Notes under the pieces: generated by a model
Databases searched by the model: none
The model's input: only the letters and a program-made list of their open reading frames with translations
Told to the model about the DNA's origin: nothing
Position numbers and translations under genes: made by a program
Assembly: GCA_934424575.1 (NCBI GenBank)
Contig: CAKRXU010000026.1
Span: 1 to 42,364, forward strand
Reading direction: 5' to 3'
Origin: an uncultured Blautia sp.
GTDB taxonomy: Bacteria; Bacillota; Clostridia; Lachnospirales; Lachnospiraceae
Length of the DNA stretch: 42,364 bases
Shown here: piece after piece, positions 15,729-24,021 of the stretch
Position numbering within the stretch: position 1 is the stretch's first letter
Layout of the letters: each line of letters begins with the position of its first letter

Positions 15729-17600
15729 TTATTCTTTTGTAAGGCTTACACCCGGGATCTCGGACGGAGCCTCAAGGATCTTCATGAATTCTTCGCCTGT
15801 GATCGTCTCGTGTTCATAGAGATACTTTGCCAGCTCATGAAGCTTGCCGATATTATCCTGAAGGATCTTGAGTGCCTTCTCATGCTGGGTGCGGACAAGG
15901 TCGACAACCTTCTTATCCAGAAGTGTCTGTGTCTCAAAAGAGCATGCAAGGCTGGAATCTCCGCCAAGATACTGGTTGCTGACGGTCTCCATCGCAACCA
16001 TATCGAAATCATCGCTCATACCATAACGGGAAATCATCGCTCTGGCAAGCTTGGTCGCCTGCTCGATATCGTTGGATGCTCCGGTTGTGATGGAGTGGAA
16101 GATCAGTTCCTCCGCCGCACGTCCGCCGGTGAAGGTGGCGATCTTGTTCTCCAGTTCCTCTTTAGTCATGAGGTAGTGTTCCTGCTCATCGACCTGCATG
16201 GTGTATCCAAGCGCACCAGAAGTACGCGGGATGATCGTGATCTTGTGGACCGGTGCGGACTCTGTCTGCTTCGCAGCGACCAGCGCATGTCCGATCTCAT
16301 GGTAGGATACGATCAGTTTCTCCTTGTTGGAAAGCACACGGTTCTTCTTCTGATATCCTGCGATAACAACCTCTATACTCTCCTCGAAGTCTGCCTGTGT
16401 TGCGAACTTACGTCCGTCACGGACAGCACGGAGGGCAGCTTCATTGACGATGTTGGCAAGTTCTGCACCGGAAGCACCGGCTGCTGCCTTGGCGATCTCA
16501 TCAAATCTTACGGTGTCTGCGATCTTGATCTTCTTCGCATGGACTTTGAGGATTTCCTCACGTCCCTGAATGTCAGGAAGCTCTACCGGGATCCTCCGGT
16601 CAAAACGTCCCGGACGGAGAAGTGCCGGGTCCAGGGAATCCGGACGGTTTGTTGCCGCAAGGATCACAACACCCTTGGAGCCGTCAAAACCATCCATCTC
16701 TGTCAGAAGCTGGTTCAGTGTCTGCTCACGCTCATCGTTACCGCCTGTGAATCCGGCACCGTCACGCTTCTTACCAATGGTATCGATCTCGTCGATAAAG
16801 ACAATACATGGAGCTTTCTCATTCGCCTGTTTAAAAAGGTCACGGACTTTGGCAGCACCCATACCGACAAACATCTCTACAAACTCAGAACCTGAGATAG
16901 AGAAAAACGGTACTTCCGCTTCACCTGCAACAGCCTTGGCAAGAAGAGTCTTACCTGTTCCTGGAGGTCCTACAAGAAGGGCACCTTTTGGCATGGAAGC
17001 TCCGATCTCTGTGTATTTGTGCGGATTGTGGAGATAATCAACGATCTCTGTCAGAAGCTCCTTCGCCTCGTCCTCTCCTGCCACATCAGAAAACTTGATC
17101 CCTGTGGATGATTTGACGTAGACTTTGGCATTGCTCTTGCCGAAAGACATCGCTCCTCCAGGACCGCCGCCCATGGATGCCATCATCTTCTTGCTGAGCC
17201 AGCGTCCGATAAAGATAAAGATCACGATCGGCACTACGTAACTCAAAAGAAGTGTCATAAAGATAGACGGGCTCTCAGGAAGGACTTCGTCCATGGTCAC
17301 ATCTGCATCCAGCAGACGGTTTACAAGATCCGGGTCGTCCATCTTGACGGTCTTGCAGAGAACGGCATCGCCTGAATCCTTGGAGCCGATCTCATAGTAA
17401 ATATAATTTTCTTCTACTGTGGCCTTGGTGACTTCACCCTTCTCCACGCTCTGTATGAAAGTAGAATAATCTGTCTTCTGCACGCTTCGTTCCTGCACTG
17501 CCGGAACTACGAGCATGTTCAGAAGAATGATAATGATACCGGCAATGATGTAATAGACATACATTGGTATCTTTTCTGGTTTCTTGTTACCAAATTTCAT
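15729..17600 (-). CDS. ftsH: ATP-dependent zinc metalloprotease FtsH
   Basis: Membrane-anchored AAA+ protease for membrane protein quality control and regulatory proteolysis. It is 623 residues. Two membrane helices (about 13-33 and 115-133) flank a roughly 80-residue outer domain. A glycine-rich linker (MMASMGGGPGGAM) leads into the AAA module: Walker A GPPGTGKT at 211-218, Walker B CIVFIDEID, SRH region TNRPDSLDPALLRPGRFDRR. The zinc site HEIGH is at 434-438, with the third ligand expected in EQATKLARAMI downstream. Full length and intact. It has a promoter candidate at 17682-17710 and a strong terminator, so it is probably transcribed alone. Confidence 0.98.
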   Translation of the reverse strand: MKFGNKKPEKIPMYVYYIIAGIIIILLNMLVVPAVQERSVQKTDYSTFIQSVEKGEVTKATVEENYIYYEIGSKDSGDAVLCKTVKMDDPDLVNRLLDADVTMDEVLPESPSIFMTLLLSYVVPIVIFIFIGRWLSKKMMASMGGGPGGAMSFGKSNAKVYVKSSTGIKFSDVAGEDEAKELLTEIVDYLHNPHKYTEIGASMPKGALLVGPPGTGKTLLAKAVAGEAEVPFFSISGSEFVEMFVGMGAAKVRDLFKQANEKAPCIVFIDEIDTIGKKRDGAGFTGGNDEREQTLNQLLTEMDGFDGSKGVVILAATNRPDSLDPALLRPGRFDRRIPVELPDIQGREEILKVHAKKIKIADTVRFDEIAKAAAGASGAELANIVNEAALRAVRDGRKFATQADFEESIEVVIAGYQKKNRVLSNKEKLIVSYHEIGHALVAAKQTESAPVHKITIIPRTSGALGYTMQVDEQEHYLMTKEELENKIATFTGGRAAEELIFHSITTGASNDIEQATKLARAMISRYGMSDDFDMVAMETVSNQYLGGDSSLACSFETQTLLDKKVVDLVRTQHEKALKILQDNIGKLHELAKYLYEHETITGEEFMKILEAPSEIPGVSLTKE

Positions 17601-17681
17601 TTATCTTCTGTCCTCCATCTCTTCGAAATCATTCGGTATATTCAGCATTCCCGTATTCTTTCGAAATCATTTATGTCATGT

Positions 17682-17710
17682 ACCATACCATTTTTTTCAT
17701 GGTTATTCAA
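17682..17710 (-). promoter_or_regulatory. Candidate promoter of ftsH
   Basis: Minus-strand TTGAAT (complement of 17705-17710), 17 bases, then TATGGT (complement of 17682-17687), about 80 bases before the ftsH start. Confidence 0.5.
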
Positions 17711-17760
17711 TGTTCATTGTATGAATTTTTATAAACTTTTCATAAAGCGTTTTTTGACAG

Positions 17761-17796
17761 AAAATAAAAATACCACCAGTCAATCCAACTGGTGGT
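17761..17796 (-). terminator. Terminator upstream of ftsH
   Basis: ACCACCAGT (17772-17780) and ACTGGTGGT (17788-17796) form a nine-base stem with a 7-base loop, followed on the minus strand by ATTTTTATTTT. It is the second of two terminators in tandem after tRNA-Leu, insulating ftsH. Confidence 0.85.
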
Positions 17797-17820
17797 GCTC
17801 ACGAAAGTCCTCACAAAAGA

Positions 17821-17850
17821 AAAAAAGCCTTGAAAACTCAAGGCTTTTAA
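17821..17850 (-). terminator. Terminator of tRNA-Leu
   Basis: AAAAGCCTTGA pairs with TCAAGGCTTTT around a short loop directly beyond the tRNA 3' end; the minus strand continues with a T run. A classical intrinsic terminator. Confidence 0.9.
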
Positions 17851-17852
17851 AG

Positions 17853-17932
17853 TGCCGCTGGCCGGACTCGAACCGGCACGGTTGCCCGCTTGATTTTGAG
17901 TCAAGTGCGTCTGCCAATTCCGCCACAGCGGC
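17853..17932 (-). tRNA. tRNA-Leu (anticodon CAA)
   Basis: On the minus strand the acceptor arms GCCGCTG and CAGCGGC pair, with discriminator A. The anticodon arm CTTGA/TCAAG holds the loop CTCAAAA with anticodon CAA, reading UUG. The T arm is GCCGG-TTCGAGT-CCGGC. The variable arm CGGGCAACCGT is of the long class II type expected for leucine, and the D region contains GGCAGACGC. The gene is 80 bases and the 3' CCA is not encoded, so it must be added after transcription. It has its own promoter and is followed by two terminators in tandem. Confidence 0.96.
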
Positions 17933-17948
17933 ACAAGAACCGAAAATT

Positions 17949-17977
17949 ATATTATCATAATTTCCGGTTCCCTGCAA
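17949..17977 (-). promoter_or_regulatory. Promoter of tRNA-Leu
   Basis: Minus-strand TTGCAG (complement of 17972-17977), 17 bases, then TAATAT (complement of 17949-17954), about 17 bases before the tRNA 5' end. It lies downstream of the decarboxylase gene stop. Confidence 0.65.
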
Positions 17978-18012
17978 GTGTTTTTTGGAATTATCTGTAA
18001 TAATCACAAAAA

Positions 18013-19305
18013 TTATTTATAAAGTTTATCTTCGTCCTCAAGAAGTTTCTCATAGATCGGGAAGCTGTCGAAGGTTGCAAAATAATCCTTCGGTGTCTCT
18101 GCTCTTCGGATCATCTCGAAGCTTCCATCCTCATGGAGAAGGATCTCTGCGGATTTAAGTTTACCATTGTAGTTGTAGCCCATTGCAAATCCGTGTGCTC
18201 CTGTATCATGGATCACGAGCAGGTCGCCCATCTCGATCTCTGGAAGGTAACGGTCAATTGCAAATTTGTCGTTGTTCTCGCAGAGAGATCCTGTGATGTC
18301 GTAAAGATGATCGCACGGTTTGTCCTCTTTGCCCATAACGGTGATATGATGATATGCACCATACATAGCCGGACGCATCAGGTTTACTGCGCAGGCATCT
18401 ACGCCGACATATTCTTTGTGGGTGTGTTTCTCATGGATGGCTTTTGTTACCAGGCAGCCATACGGTCCCATCATGAAACGTCCAAGTTCTGTGTAGATCG
18501 CAATGTCGTCCATTCCAGCCGGAACAAGAACTTCCTCATATACCTTGCGGACACCTTCACCGATCACGCGGATATCATTCGGAGTCTGATCTGGTCTGTA
18601 CGGGATTCCGATTCCACCGGAAAGATTGATGAACTTGATATCTGCTCCTGTCTCTTCGTGAAGTTTTACTGCCAGTTCGAACATTACTTTTGCAAGCATC
18701 GGATAGTATTCATTTGTTACGGTGTTGCTGGCAAGGAATGCATGGATACCGAAATTCTTGGCTCCTTTGGATTTGAGGATACGGAAAGCGTCAAAGATCT
18801 GCTCTGTTGTCATTCCGTATTTTGCATCTCCAGGGTTGTCCATGATATCATTGCTGATCTTGAACACACCGCCCGGATTGTAACGGCAGCTGATCGTCTC
18901 CGGGATCTTGCCTACGGCACGCTCTACTGCTTCGATATGTGTGATATCATCCAGGTTGATGATTCCGCCGATCTCATCTGCATAACGGAATTCTGCCTCC
19001 GGAGTATCGTTGGAAGAGAACATGATATCACCTTTTTTGCATCCGATCGCCTTGGAAAGCATCAGCTCTGTCATGGAAGAGCAGTCGCAGCCACAGCCAT
19101 ACTCCTGAAGAATCTGGATCAGATACGGGTTCGGAGTTGCTTTTACAGCAAAAAATTCTTTGAAGCCTTTGTTCCATGCGAATGCTTCTTTTAATGCTTT
19201 TGCATTCTCGCGGATTCCTTTTTCATCGTAGAGATGAAATGGTGTCGGATACTGTGCTGTGATTTCTTTCAGCTTGTCTAATGTTACAAACGGCTCTTTT
19301 TTCAT
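18013..19305 (-). CDS. lysA: Diaminopimelate decarboxylase family protein
   Basis: PLP enzyme of the ornithine/DAP/arginine decarboxylase fold III family, expected to make lysine from meso-diaminopimelate. It is 430 residues from the ATG at 19305 (AGGAGATATACATT upstream). Lysine 55 in FFAVKATPNP is the PLP Schiff-base residue. Seen downstream are CDCSSMTELMLSKAIGCKKG, HAFLASNTVTNEYY, the phosphate-binding loop NLSGGIGIPY and the substrate-loop region DTGAHGFAMGYNYNG. The HAFLASN and SGGIGI forms differ from textbook LysA (HIGSQ, GGGLG), so it belongs to a divergent branch common in Clostridia; an alternative substrate such as carboxynorspermidine is possible. The gene stands alone, with no other lysine genes nearby. 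Confidence 0.85.
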   Translation of the reverse strand: MKKEPFVTLDKLKEITAQYPTPFHLYDEKGIRENAKALKEAFAWNKGFKEFFAVKATPNPYLIQILQEYGCGCDCSSMTELMLSKAIGCKKGDIMFSSNDTPEAEFRYADEIGGIINLDDITHIEAVERAVGKIPETISCRYNPGGVFKISNDIMDNPGDAKYGMTTEQIFDAFRILKSKGAKNFGIHAFLASNTVTNEYYPMLAKVMFELAVKLHEETGADIKFINLSGGIGIPYRPDQTPNDIRVIGEGVRKVYEEVLVPAGMDDIAIYTELGRFMMGPYGCLVTKAIHEKHTHKEYVGVDACAVNLMRPAMYGAYHHITVMGKEDKPCDHLYDITGSLCENNDKFAIDRYLPEIEMGDLLVIHDTGAHGFAMGYNYNGKLKSAEILLHEDGSFEMIRRAETPKDYFATFDSFPIYEKLLEDEDKLYK

Positions 19306-19337
19306 AATGTATATCTCCTCGTTTTTATTATTACCTG

Positions 19338-20216
19338 TTACTTCACATGCTGATGTGTAAACAGATGATCCTGACAATACTCATAATTTCCATTGCATTT
19401 GGAACAAAATCTGAATTCCAGGTTCGGATCGTCCTTCTCTGTTCTGCCGCAGATCGCGCATTTGTGCTTGGTGATACCGCCTGTTGCCGGATTGACCCTG
19501 CTCTGTGCGACTGCTTTCTTGAATTCTCTTCTTCTGTGAACTTCTTTAGGATTATAGCGATGCATGTTTCTTGTGCTGAAGAAAAACAACACGAAGTTCA
19601 GAAGGGAGGCAATGATCGGAACTGCCATCACCCAGAGTCCGACTCTCACATATGTGATCATATCATAAAGAATAAATGCACCATAAACGATCGCCATCCA
19701 CTTCATCTTGATCGGGATCACAAACCACAGAAGGATCTGCATATCCGGACACGACATTGCATAGGCAAGAAAAACAGACAGACTGACATAGTAAGTTGTA
19801 AATACTCCACCGCCAATCAGATAACTCACACCGCCGATCGTAACATAACCACCTGTTACAAAATACGTAAGGAATGCTGCGATCAGTACAAAGAATAATC
19901 CTGAAAAAATATACAGGGTATATCGGAAAGTTCCCCAGGTACGCTCCAGAGAGGTTCCGATCGGATAATAGAAAAACAGGATAGAGATCGCAAATAGCAG
20001 GAAATTTCCTGTGCTTGGCGGATAGATCACCCAGGTCACAAGTCTCCAAACCTGTCCATGAAGGATCTTCGCCACATCAAGGCTCATCATATCCATCAGG
20101 TTCGGATTCAGATAGGTCAGGAAATACCCCACCACATAACAGATGATCACATACATCGTCAGGTTTTCAATCCCGAATCGTCCAAACTTACGTTCCAGTT
20201 TATCAATCCAATTCAT
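19338..20216 (-). CDS. Rhomboid-fold membrane protein lacking catalytic residues, C-terminal zinc ribbon
   Basis: A 292-residue protein with about six membrane helices, arranged as in rhomboid and Derlin proteins: WRLVTWVIYPPSTGNF after the first helix, a long YPIGTSLERTWGTFRYTLYI segment, and the helix pair around SVFLAYAMSCPDMQILLWFV with IPIKMKWMAIVYG. The GxSG serine and the catalytic histidine of active rhomboids are not visible, so this appears to be a pseudoprotease or Derlin-like member. The tail carries CAICG and CSKCN motifs, a cytosolic zinc ribbon, followed by histidines. It is 32 bases upstream of the DAP decarboxylase gene in the same direction. Function unknown; a chaperone or sorting role would be speculation. 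Confidence 0.72.
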   Translation of the reverse strand: MNWIDKLERKFGRFGIENLTMYVIICYVVGYFLTYLNPNLMDMMSLDVAKILHGQVWRLVTWVIYPPSTGNFLLFAISILFFYYPIGTSLERTWGTFRYTLYIFSGLFFVLIAAFLTYFVTGGYVTIGGVSYLIGGGVFTTYYVSLSVFLAYAMSCPDMQILLWFVIPIKMKWMAIVYGAFILYDMITYVRVGLWVMAVPIIASLLNFVLFFFSTRNMHRYNPKEVHRRREFKKAVAQSRVNPATGGITKHKCAICGRTEKDDPNLEFRFCSKCNGNYEYCQDHLFTHQHVK

Positions 20217-20278
20217 AAAATCACTTTTTCTCCTTTTCAGTCATTATGCTGTTTGGAAAGATGAATTCCCCCCTATTA

Positions 20279-21220
20279 TTAGAAATATTTCTTCTTTGAC
20301 AGGAAGATCGCCGCCACGATACTTGCCACGATTGAAAGCAGTATAACGATCAGGAATCCCCACTGCGTGCTGGAAAACGGCATGCCTACGGCATTCAGGT
20401 TCATTCCATAAGCACTGAACACGATCGTCGGGATACTCATAACGATCGTGATCACAGACAGGATCTTCATGACATCATTCAGGTTGTTGGAAATAACCGA
20501 CGCAAACGCATCCATCATGTTGGCAAGGATACCACTGTAGATATTCGCCATCTCGATCGCCTGCGTGTTCTCGATGATAACATCCTCAAGAAGTTCGGTG
20601 TCCTCCGGGTACTTCTTGATGCTCTCAATCTTGATCAGTTTCTCCAGAACGGCTTCATTGGAACGAAGAGATGTCGTAAAGTATACCAGTGATTTCTCCA
20701 GCTCCAGAAGCTCGATCAGCTCCTGATTTCGCGGTGAAAAGTGAAGTTTCTCCTCCACCTGTTCACTCTTCTTGTCGATAATACGCAGATAGCGCAGGTA
20801 CATACTTGCATTTCTGTACAGAATCTGCAGGATAAAACGTGTCTTCATATAAGTAAAGAAATTGCGGACACGCCCTTCCATAAATCTCGTCAATACCTGT
20901 GTGTCTTCCAGGCAGATCGTAAAGATCATTTTGTCCGTGACAATGATACCAAGCGGAATAGTACCATACCAGTCCTTATCATTACGCTCCTCGATCATCG
21001 GGACATCCACCAGGATCAGTGTGTAAGTGTCCTCTACCTCGATACGGGAACGCTCTTCCTCATCCAAAGGAGCTCGCAGGTCGTCGACTTCAATCTGGAA
21101 CTGTTCTGAAATTTCAAAAATCTCAGTTGCCGTAGGATTCGTCAAAGCAATCCAGCAGCCATCCTGCGGTTCCTGAATCTCATGGATCGCCCCATCTGAG
21201 GTCCGAAACATTCTAACCAC
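20279..21220 (-). CDS. corA: CorA-family magnesium/divalent cation transporter
   Basis: Pentameric cation channel of the CorA family, 313 residues. The N-terminal two thirds is the soluble funnel domain, with the long helix around residues 150-235 (rich in E, L, K). Two C-terminal membrane helices follow; between or just ending the first is the YGMN signature, here AYGMNLN, and the second is WGFLIVILLSIVASIVAAIFL. The C-terminus is basic (SKKKYF). The start is taken as GTG at 21220 (GGGAG seven bases upstream); an ATG three codons later is possible. It could transport Mg2+, Co2+ or Ni2+; the sequence cannot decide. Confidence 0.92.
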   Translation of the reverse strand: MVRMFRTSDGAIHEIQEPQDGCWIALTNPTATEIFEISEQFQIEVDDLRAPLDEEERSRIEVEDTYTLILVDVPMIEERNDKDWYGTIPLGIIVTDKMIFTICLEDTQVLTRFMEGRVRNFFTYMKTRFILQILYRNASMYLRYLRIIDKKSEQVEEKLHFSPRNQELIELLELEKSLVYFTTSLRSNEAVLEKLIKIESIKKYPEDTELLEDVIIENTQAIEMANIYSGILANMMDAFASVISNNLNDVMKILSVITIVMSIPTIVFSAYGMNLNAVGMPFSSTQWGFLIVILLSIVASIVAAIFLSKKKYF

Positions 21221-21271
21221 GATTCCACTCCCCTTCCACTCTTATTTGTCTGAAACCCGTAGGTCAAAACA

Positions 21272-21298
21272 GTTACTGCTCACTTTGTTCACAGTAAC
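21272..21298. repeat. 27-bp palindromic intergenic repeat, copy 2
   Basis: Arms GTTACTG (21272-21278) and CAGTAAC (21292-21298) with a central CTCACTTTGTTCA. It lies between the divergent corA and aroC genes, in the same length class as copies 1 and 3. Confidence 0.8.
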
Positions 21299-21401
21299 CA
21301 AATACAAACTTCATTATAAATTGTGTACCGTTCTTTGTCAATTCCAAGAGTTTTGGATTTACACAAATTTAATAGAAGCTCCGGAAACCTTGTCTATTCT
21401 G

Positions 21402-21430
21402 TTGTTTTTCATGGGTTAACGTGTTAAAAT
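21402..21430 (+). promoter_or_regulatory. Promoter of aroC
   Basis: TTGTTT (21402-21407), 17 bases, then TAAAAT (21425-21430), about 57 bases before the aroC start. Confidence 0.6.
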
Positions 21431-21486
21431 ATGATTGTCCGCATGGTTTTTGCCATGCCGGACAGTATATTTCAGGAAGGAATCAT

Positions 21487-22587
21487 ATGTTTATGAATAA
21501 ATCAAGTTTTGGGAATCATTTTACCGTCACGACCTGGGGAGAATCCCACGGCAAGGCTCTCGGAGCTGTCGTAGACGGATGCCCTGCAGGTCTTTCTCTT
21601 GATGAAGAGGACATTCAGAAATTCCTTGACCGCCGCAAGCCTGGTCAGAGCCGTTATACCACCGCACGTAAGGAAGGTGATCTCGTGGAGATCCTCTCCG
21701 GTGTCTTCGAGGGAAAAACAACCGGAACTCCGATCTCACTCATGGTCAGGAACACCGACCAGCGTTCCAGGGATTACGGCAACATCGCTTACACCTACCG
21801 TCCGGGACATGCTGATTTTACGTTTGATGCCAAATACGGTTTCCGTGATTACCGCGGAGGCGGACGTTCTTCAGGACGTGAGACGATCGGCCGTGTGGCA
21901 GCAGGTGCGATCGCATCAAAGATTCTTGAAACGCTCGGAATCTCTTTCTGCACCTACACCAAGTCCATCGGACCTGTAAAGATCGAAAGTTTTGATGCAG
22001 AAGAAATCAGCAAAAATGCTTTCTACATGCCGGACGCAAAGGCAGCCGAGGCAGCAGGTGCATATCTTGAAGAATGTATGAAAAACCGCGACAGTGCAGG
22101 CGGTATCATCGAATGCTGTATCAAAAACGTTCCTGCCGGTCTCGGAAATCCGGTCTTTGAGAAACTGGACGCTGTTCTTGCCGAGGCAGTCATGTCGATC
22201 GGTGCCGTCAAGGCAGTAGAGATCGGCGATGGAATCCAGGTTTCCACAATGAAAGGTTCTGAGGACAATGACGGTTTCCATATGGAGAACGGACAGATCG
22301 CCAAGAATTCCAATCACGCCGGAGGCATCATGGGCGGAATGAGCGACGGAAGTGAGATCATCCTCCGCGCTGCGGTCAAACCGACCCCATCAATCAGCCA
22401 GCCACAGAGTACCGTCACAAACAGCGGAGAAGAAACTTCTCTTGAGATCCATGGTCGTCATGACCCTGTCATTGTGCCAAGAGCTGTCGTCGTTGTAGAA
22501 TCCATGTGCGCCCTTGCGATCGTTGATGCACTTTTTTCCAATATGACTTCTCAGATGGATCGTATTCAGGAATTTTATCAGAAATAA
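21487..22587 (+). CDS. aroC: Chorismate synthase
   Basis: Last step of the shikimate pathway: EPSP to chorismate, with a reduced flavin cofactor. It is 366 residues from the ATG at 21487, five bases after AGGAAGGA; an ATG two codons later is the alternative. Signature 1 is GESHGKALGAVVDGCP, signature 2 is the RPGHADFTF block followed by KYGFRDYRGGGRSSGRET, and signature 3 is HDPVIVPRAVVVVESM. Full length. It stands as a single plus-strand gene between corA and a lactonase, with its own promoter. No other aromatic genes are in the window. Confidence 0.98.
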   Translation: MFMNKSSFGNHFTVTTWGESHGKALGAVVDGCPAGLSLDEEDIQKFLDRRKPGQSRYTTARKEGDLVEILSGVFEGKTTGTPISLMVRNTDQRSRDYGNIAYTYRPGHADFTFDAKYGFRDYRGGGRSSGRETIGRVAAGAIASKILETLGISFCTYTKSIGPVKIESFDAEEISKNAFYMPDAKAAEAAGAYLEECMKNRDSAGGIIECCIKNVPAGLGNPVFEKLDAVLAEAVMSIGAVKAVEIGDGIQVSTMKGSEDNDGFHMENGQIAKNSNHAGGIMGGMSDGSEIILRAAVKPTPSISQPQSTVTNSGEETSLEIHGRHDPVIVPRAVVVVESMCALAIVDALFSNMTSQMDRIQEFYQK

Positions 22588-22659
22588 AAAAGTTACAGAT
22601 TTCATTTCTTAATCAGCGGACGTGCCACTGGCACCTCCGCGATATGCAATGCAATAAAC

Positions 22660-22698
22660 AGAAGCCCCTGTGTTCCATGGCGGATCACAGGGGCTTCT
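22660..22698 (-). terminator. Terminator between aroC and lactonase gene
   Basis: AGAAGCCCCTGTG (22660-22672) and CACAGGGGCTTCT (22686-22698) form a perfect 13-base stem with a 13-base loop. The minus strand continues TGTTTATTGC, so it most likely serves the lactonase gene, but aroC transcription would also meet it. Confidence 0.75.
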
Positions 22699-22707
22699 GC
22701 TATAAGA

Positions 22708-23814
22708 TCATTGTTCTTCGTCTTCGTCGATATGTACATCCTCTGCCACCTCATCCGGTACCGGCCAGATATGGATGCAGTTTGGAGTCTCAATATGATG
22801 GGGTTTGTCGTTCATAACGATGATATTTTTGTCATAGTCTACTGTAAATGTAGTGATGGAGTTGCTTGCATGGTTCGCAAGTGCAATGTGCTTGTTGTCC
22901 GGGAAGATTACCAGGTCCTTCGGATAATCGCCGCTAATCGGAAGGTTAAACTTCTTCTCAAGAAGTCCTGTCTCTGCATCGATCTCATACATGGAAACTG
23001 AATTCTCTCCGGCAGTTGTACAGAACAGATGCTTACCGTCCGGTGCAAGTGCAAGTCCGGATGCCGCATTGTGGATCGCATCCTCGTCATTTGGCTTTCT
23101 GAGTGTGCTGACACTCTGGAGCAGTTCAAATTCAGGAGTATTACCGCTTCCATCGTAGCTGTAGACCTTGATCTCATTACTCAGTTCAAACAGAATGTAT
23201 GCAAATCTGCCATCAGCACTGAAACGGATGATCCTCGGACCGCTCTCTCTCGGGCAGCGAAGGATGTCGACCAGTTCCAGCTTATGCTGTCTCTTGTTGA
23301 TACGGTAAATCTTTACCTGATCGATACCATTGTCAACTGCACACAGATACTTGTTGTCCGGTGTAGGACGTACACAGTTTACATGTGGACGGAAGTTACG
23401 CTCTGCAACGCTTCCAAGTCCCTTGTGATAAACACCATCCATGATACGTCCGAGACTTCCGTCGCGGCGGGTATGTACAACGGTCACCTTACCGTCATGA
23501 TATCCTGCCACATACAGATATTTGCCGTCCACGTCTGTTGCCAGGAAACATCCTCTCATACCGTCGATGCTGACTCTGTTGATGCGGGTCAGGTCACCGT
23601 TCTCATCACGCTTGAACACTGCCACACCTTCGTCCTCGATGGAATACAAAAACTTGCCATTCTTGGAAATTGCCGTATGAGATGCATTGCTGACCTGTAC
23701 TTCGCTCCGTTCTTTCAGAGTACCCTTCTCAACATCTACATCGTAAACCTGAATACCTTTACTGTTGCCGTGGGTATATGTTCCCACATAGGCTACATAT
23801 TTCTTATTCCCCAT
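22708..23814 (-). CDS. Lactonase family protein (6-phosphogluconolactonase-type beta-propeller)
   Basis: A 368-residue cytosolic seven-bladed propeller of the PF10282 lactonase family. The opening KKYVAYVGTYTHGNSKGIQV is characteristic, as are the recurring blade ends such as DGKYLYVAGYHDGKV and DGKHLFCTTAGENSVSMYEI. Some members hydrolyse 6-phosphogluconolactone (Pgl), others are of unknown role. It ends in an acidic tail. AGGAGG precedes the start. It is monocistronic, with no pentose phosphate genes adjacent, so the substrate is not supported by context. Confidence 0.85.
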   Translation of the reverse strand: MGNKKYVAYVGTYTHGNSKGIQVYDVDVEKGTLKERSEVQVSNASHTAISKNGKFLYSIEDEGVAVFKRDENGDLTRINRVSIDGMRGCFLATDVDGKYLYVAGYHDGKVTVVHTRRDGSLGRIMDGVYHKGLGSVAERNFRPHVNCVRPTPDNKYLCAVDNGIDQVKIYRINKRQHKLELVDILRCPRESGPRIIRFSADGRFAYILFELSNEIKVYSYDGSGNTPEFELLQSVSTLRKPNDEDAIHNAASGLALAPDGKHLFCTTAGENSVSMYEIDAETGLLEKKFNLPISGDYPKDLVIFPDNKHIALANHASNSITTFTVDYDKNIIVMNDKPHHIETPNCIHIWPVPDEVAEDVHIDEDEEQ

Positions 23815-23879
23815 GATATTGCCTCCTAAAATCGCGCATTGTTGTTGTCCACGCAGAAATAACGCTCTGCATGAACGTG

Positions 23880-23900
23880 GTCACTGTTCACTCCAATGAC
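23880..23900. repeat. Related palindrome of the 27-bp repeat group
   Basis: GTCACTG (23880-23886) and CAATGAC (23894-23900) pair with one mismatch around TTCACTC. The TGTTCACTCC core is shared with the 27-bp repeats. It lies about 80 bases from copy 3. Confidence 0.45.
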
Positions 23901-23981
23901 CTCAGGTGTTTTTATTATATCACAATCCATTTATAAGAACAAGTTTCCATTCCGGAGGAAATGTATTTTATCTTATACTTT

Positions 23982-24008
23982 GTTACTATTCACTCCGTTC
24001 ACAGTAAC
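23982..24008. repeat. 27-bp palindromic intergenic repeat, copy 3
   Basis: Arms GTTACT (23982-23987) and AGTAAC (24003-24008); the inner part is ATTCACTCCGTTCAC. It ends 13 bases beyond the hemL stop. On the minus strand no T-run follows, so it is not an ordinary terminator. Confidence 0.8.
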
Positions 24009-24021
24009 GACTTTATTCTGT

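Noticed and set aside
15810..16895. Plus-strand frame of 361 codons opposite ftsH
   Set aside because: It lies entirely opposite the conserved AAA and protease domains of FtsH, with no domain of its own.
17761..17850. CRISPR-like repeats near tRNA-Leu
   Set aside because: The two palindromes are ordinary intrinsic terminators with T-runs and differ in sequence.
18133..19194. Plus-strand frame of 353 codons opposite the DAP decarboxylase
   Set aside because: It is a mirror frame with cysteine-rich composition and no start signals.
22602..22793. Minus-strand frame of 63 codons over the aroC-lactonase gap
   Set aside because: It overlaps a terminator hairpin and the lactonase gene end and shows no start signal.
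23029..23829. Plus-strand frame of 266 codons opposite the lactonase gene
   Set aside because: It is antisense to the propeller repeats, with no recognisable family.
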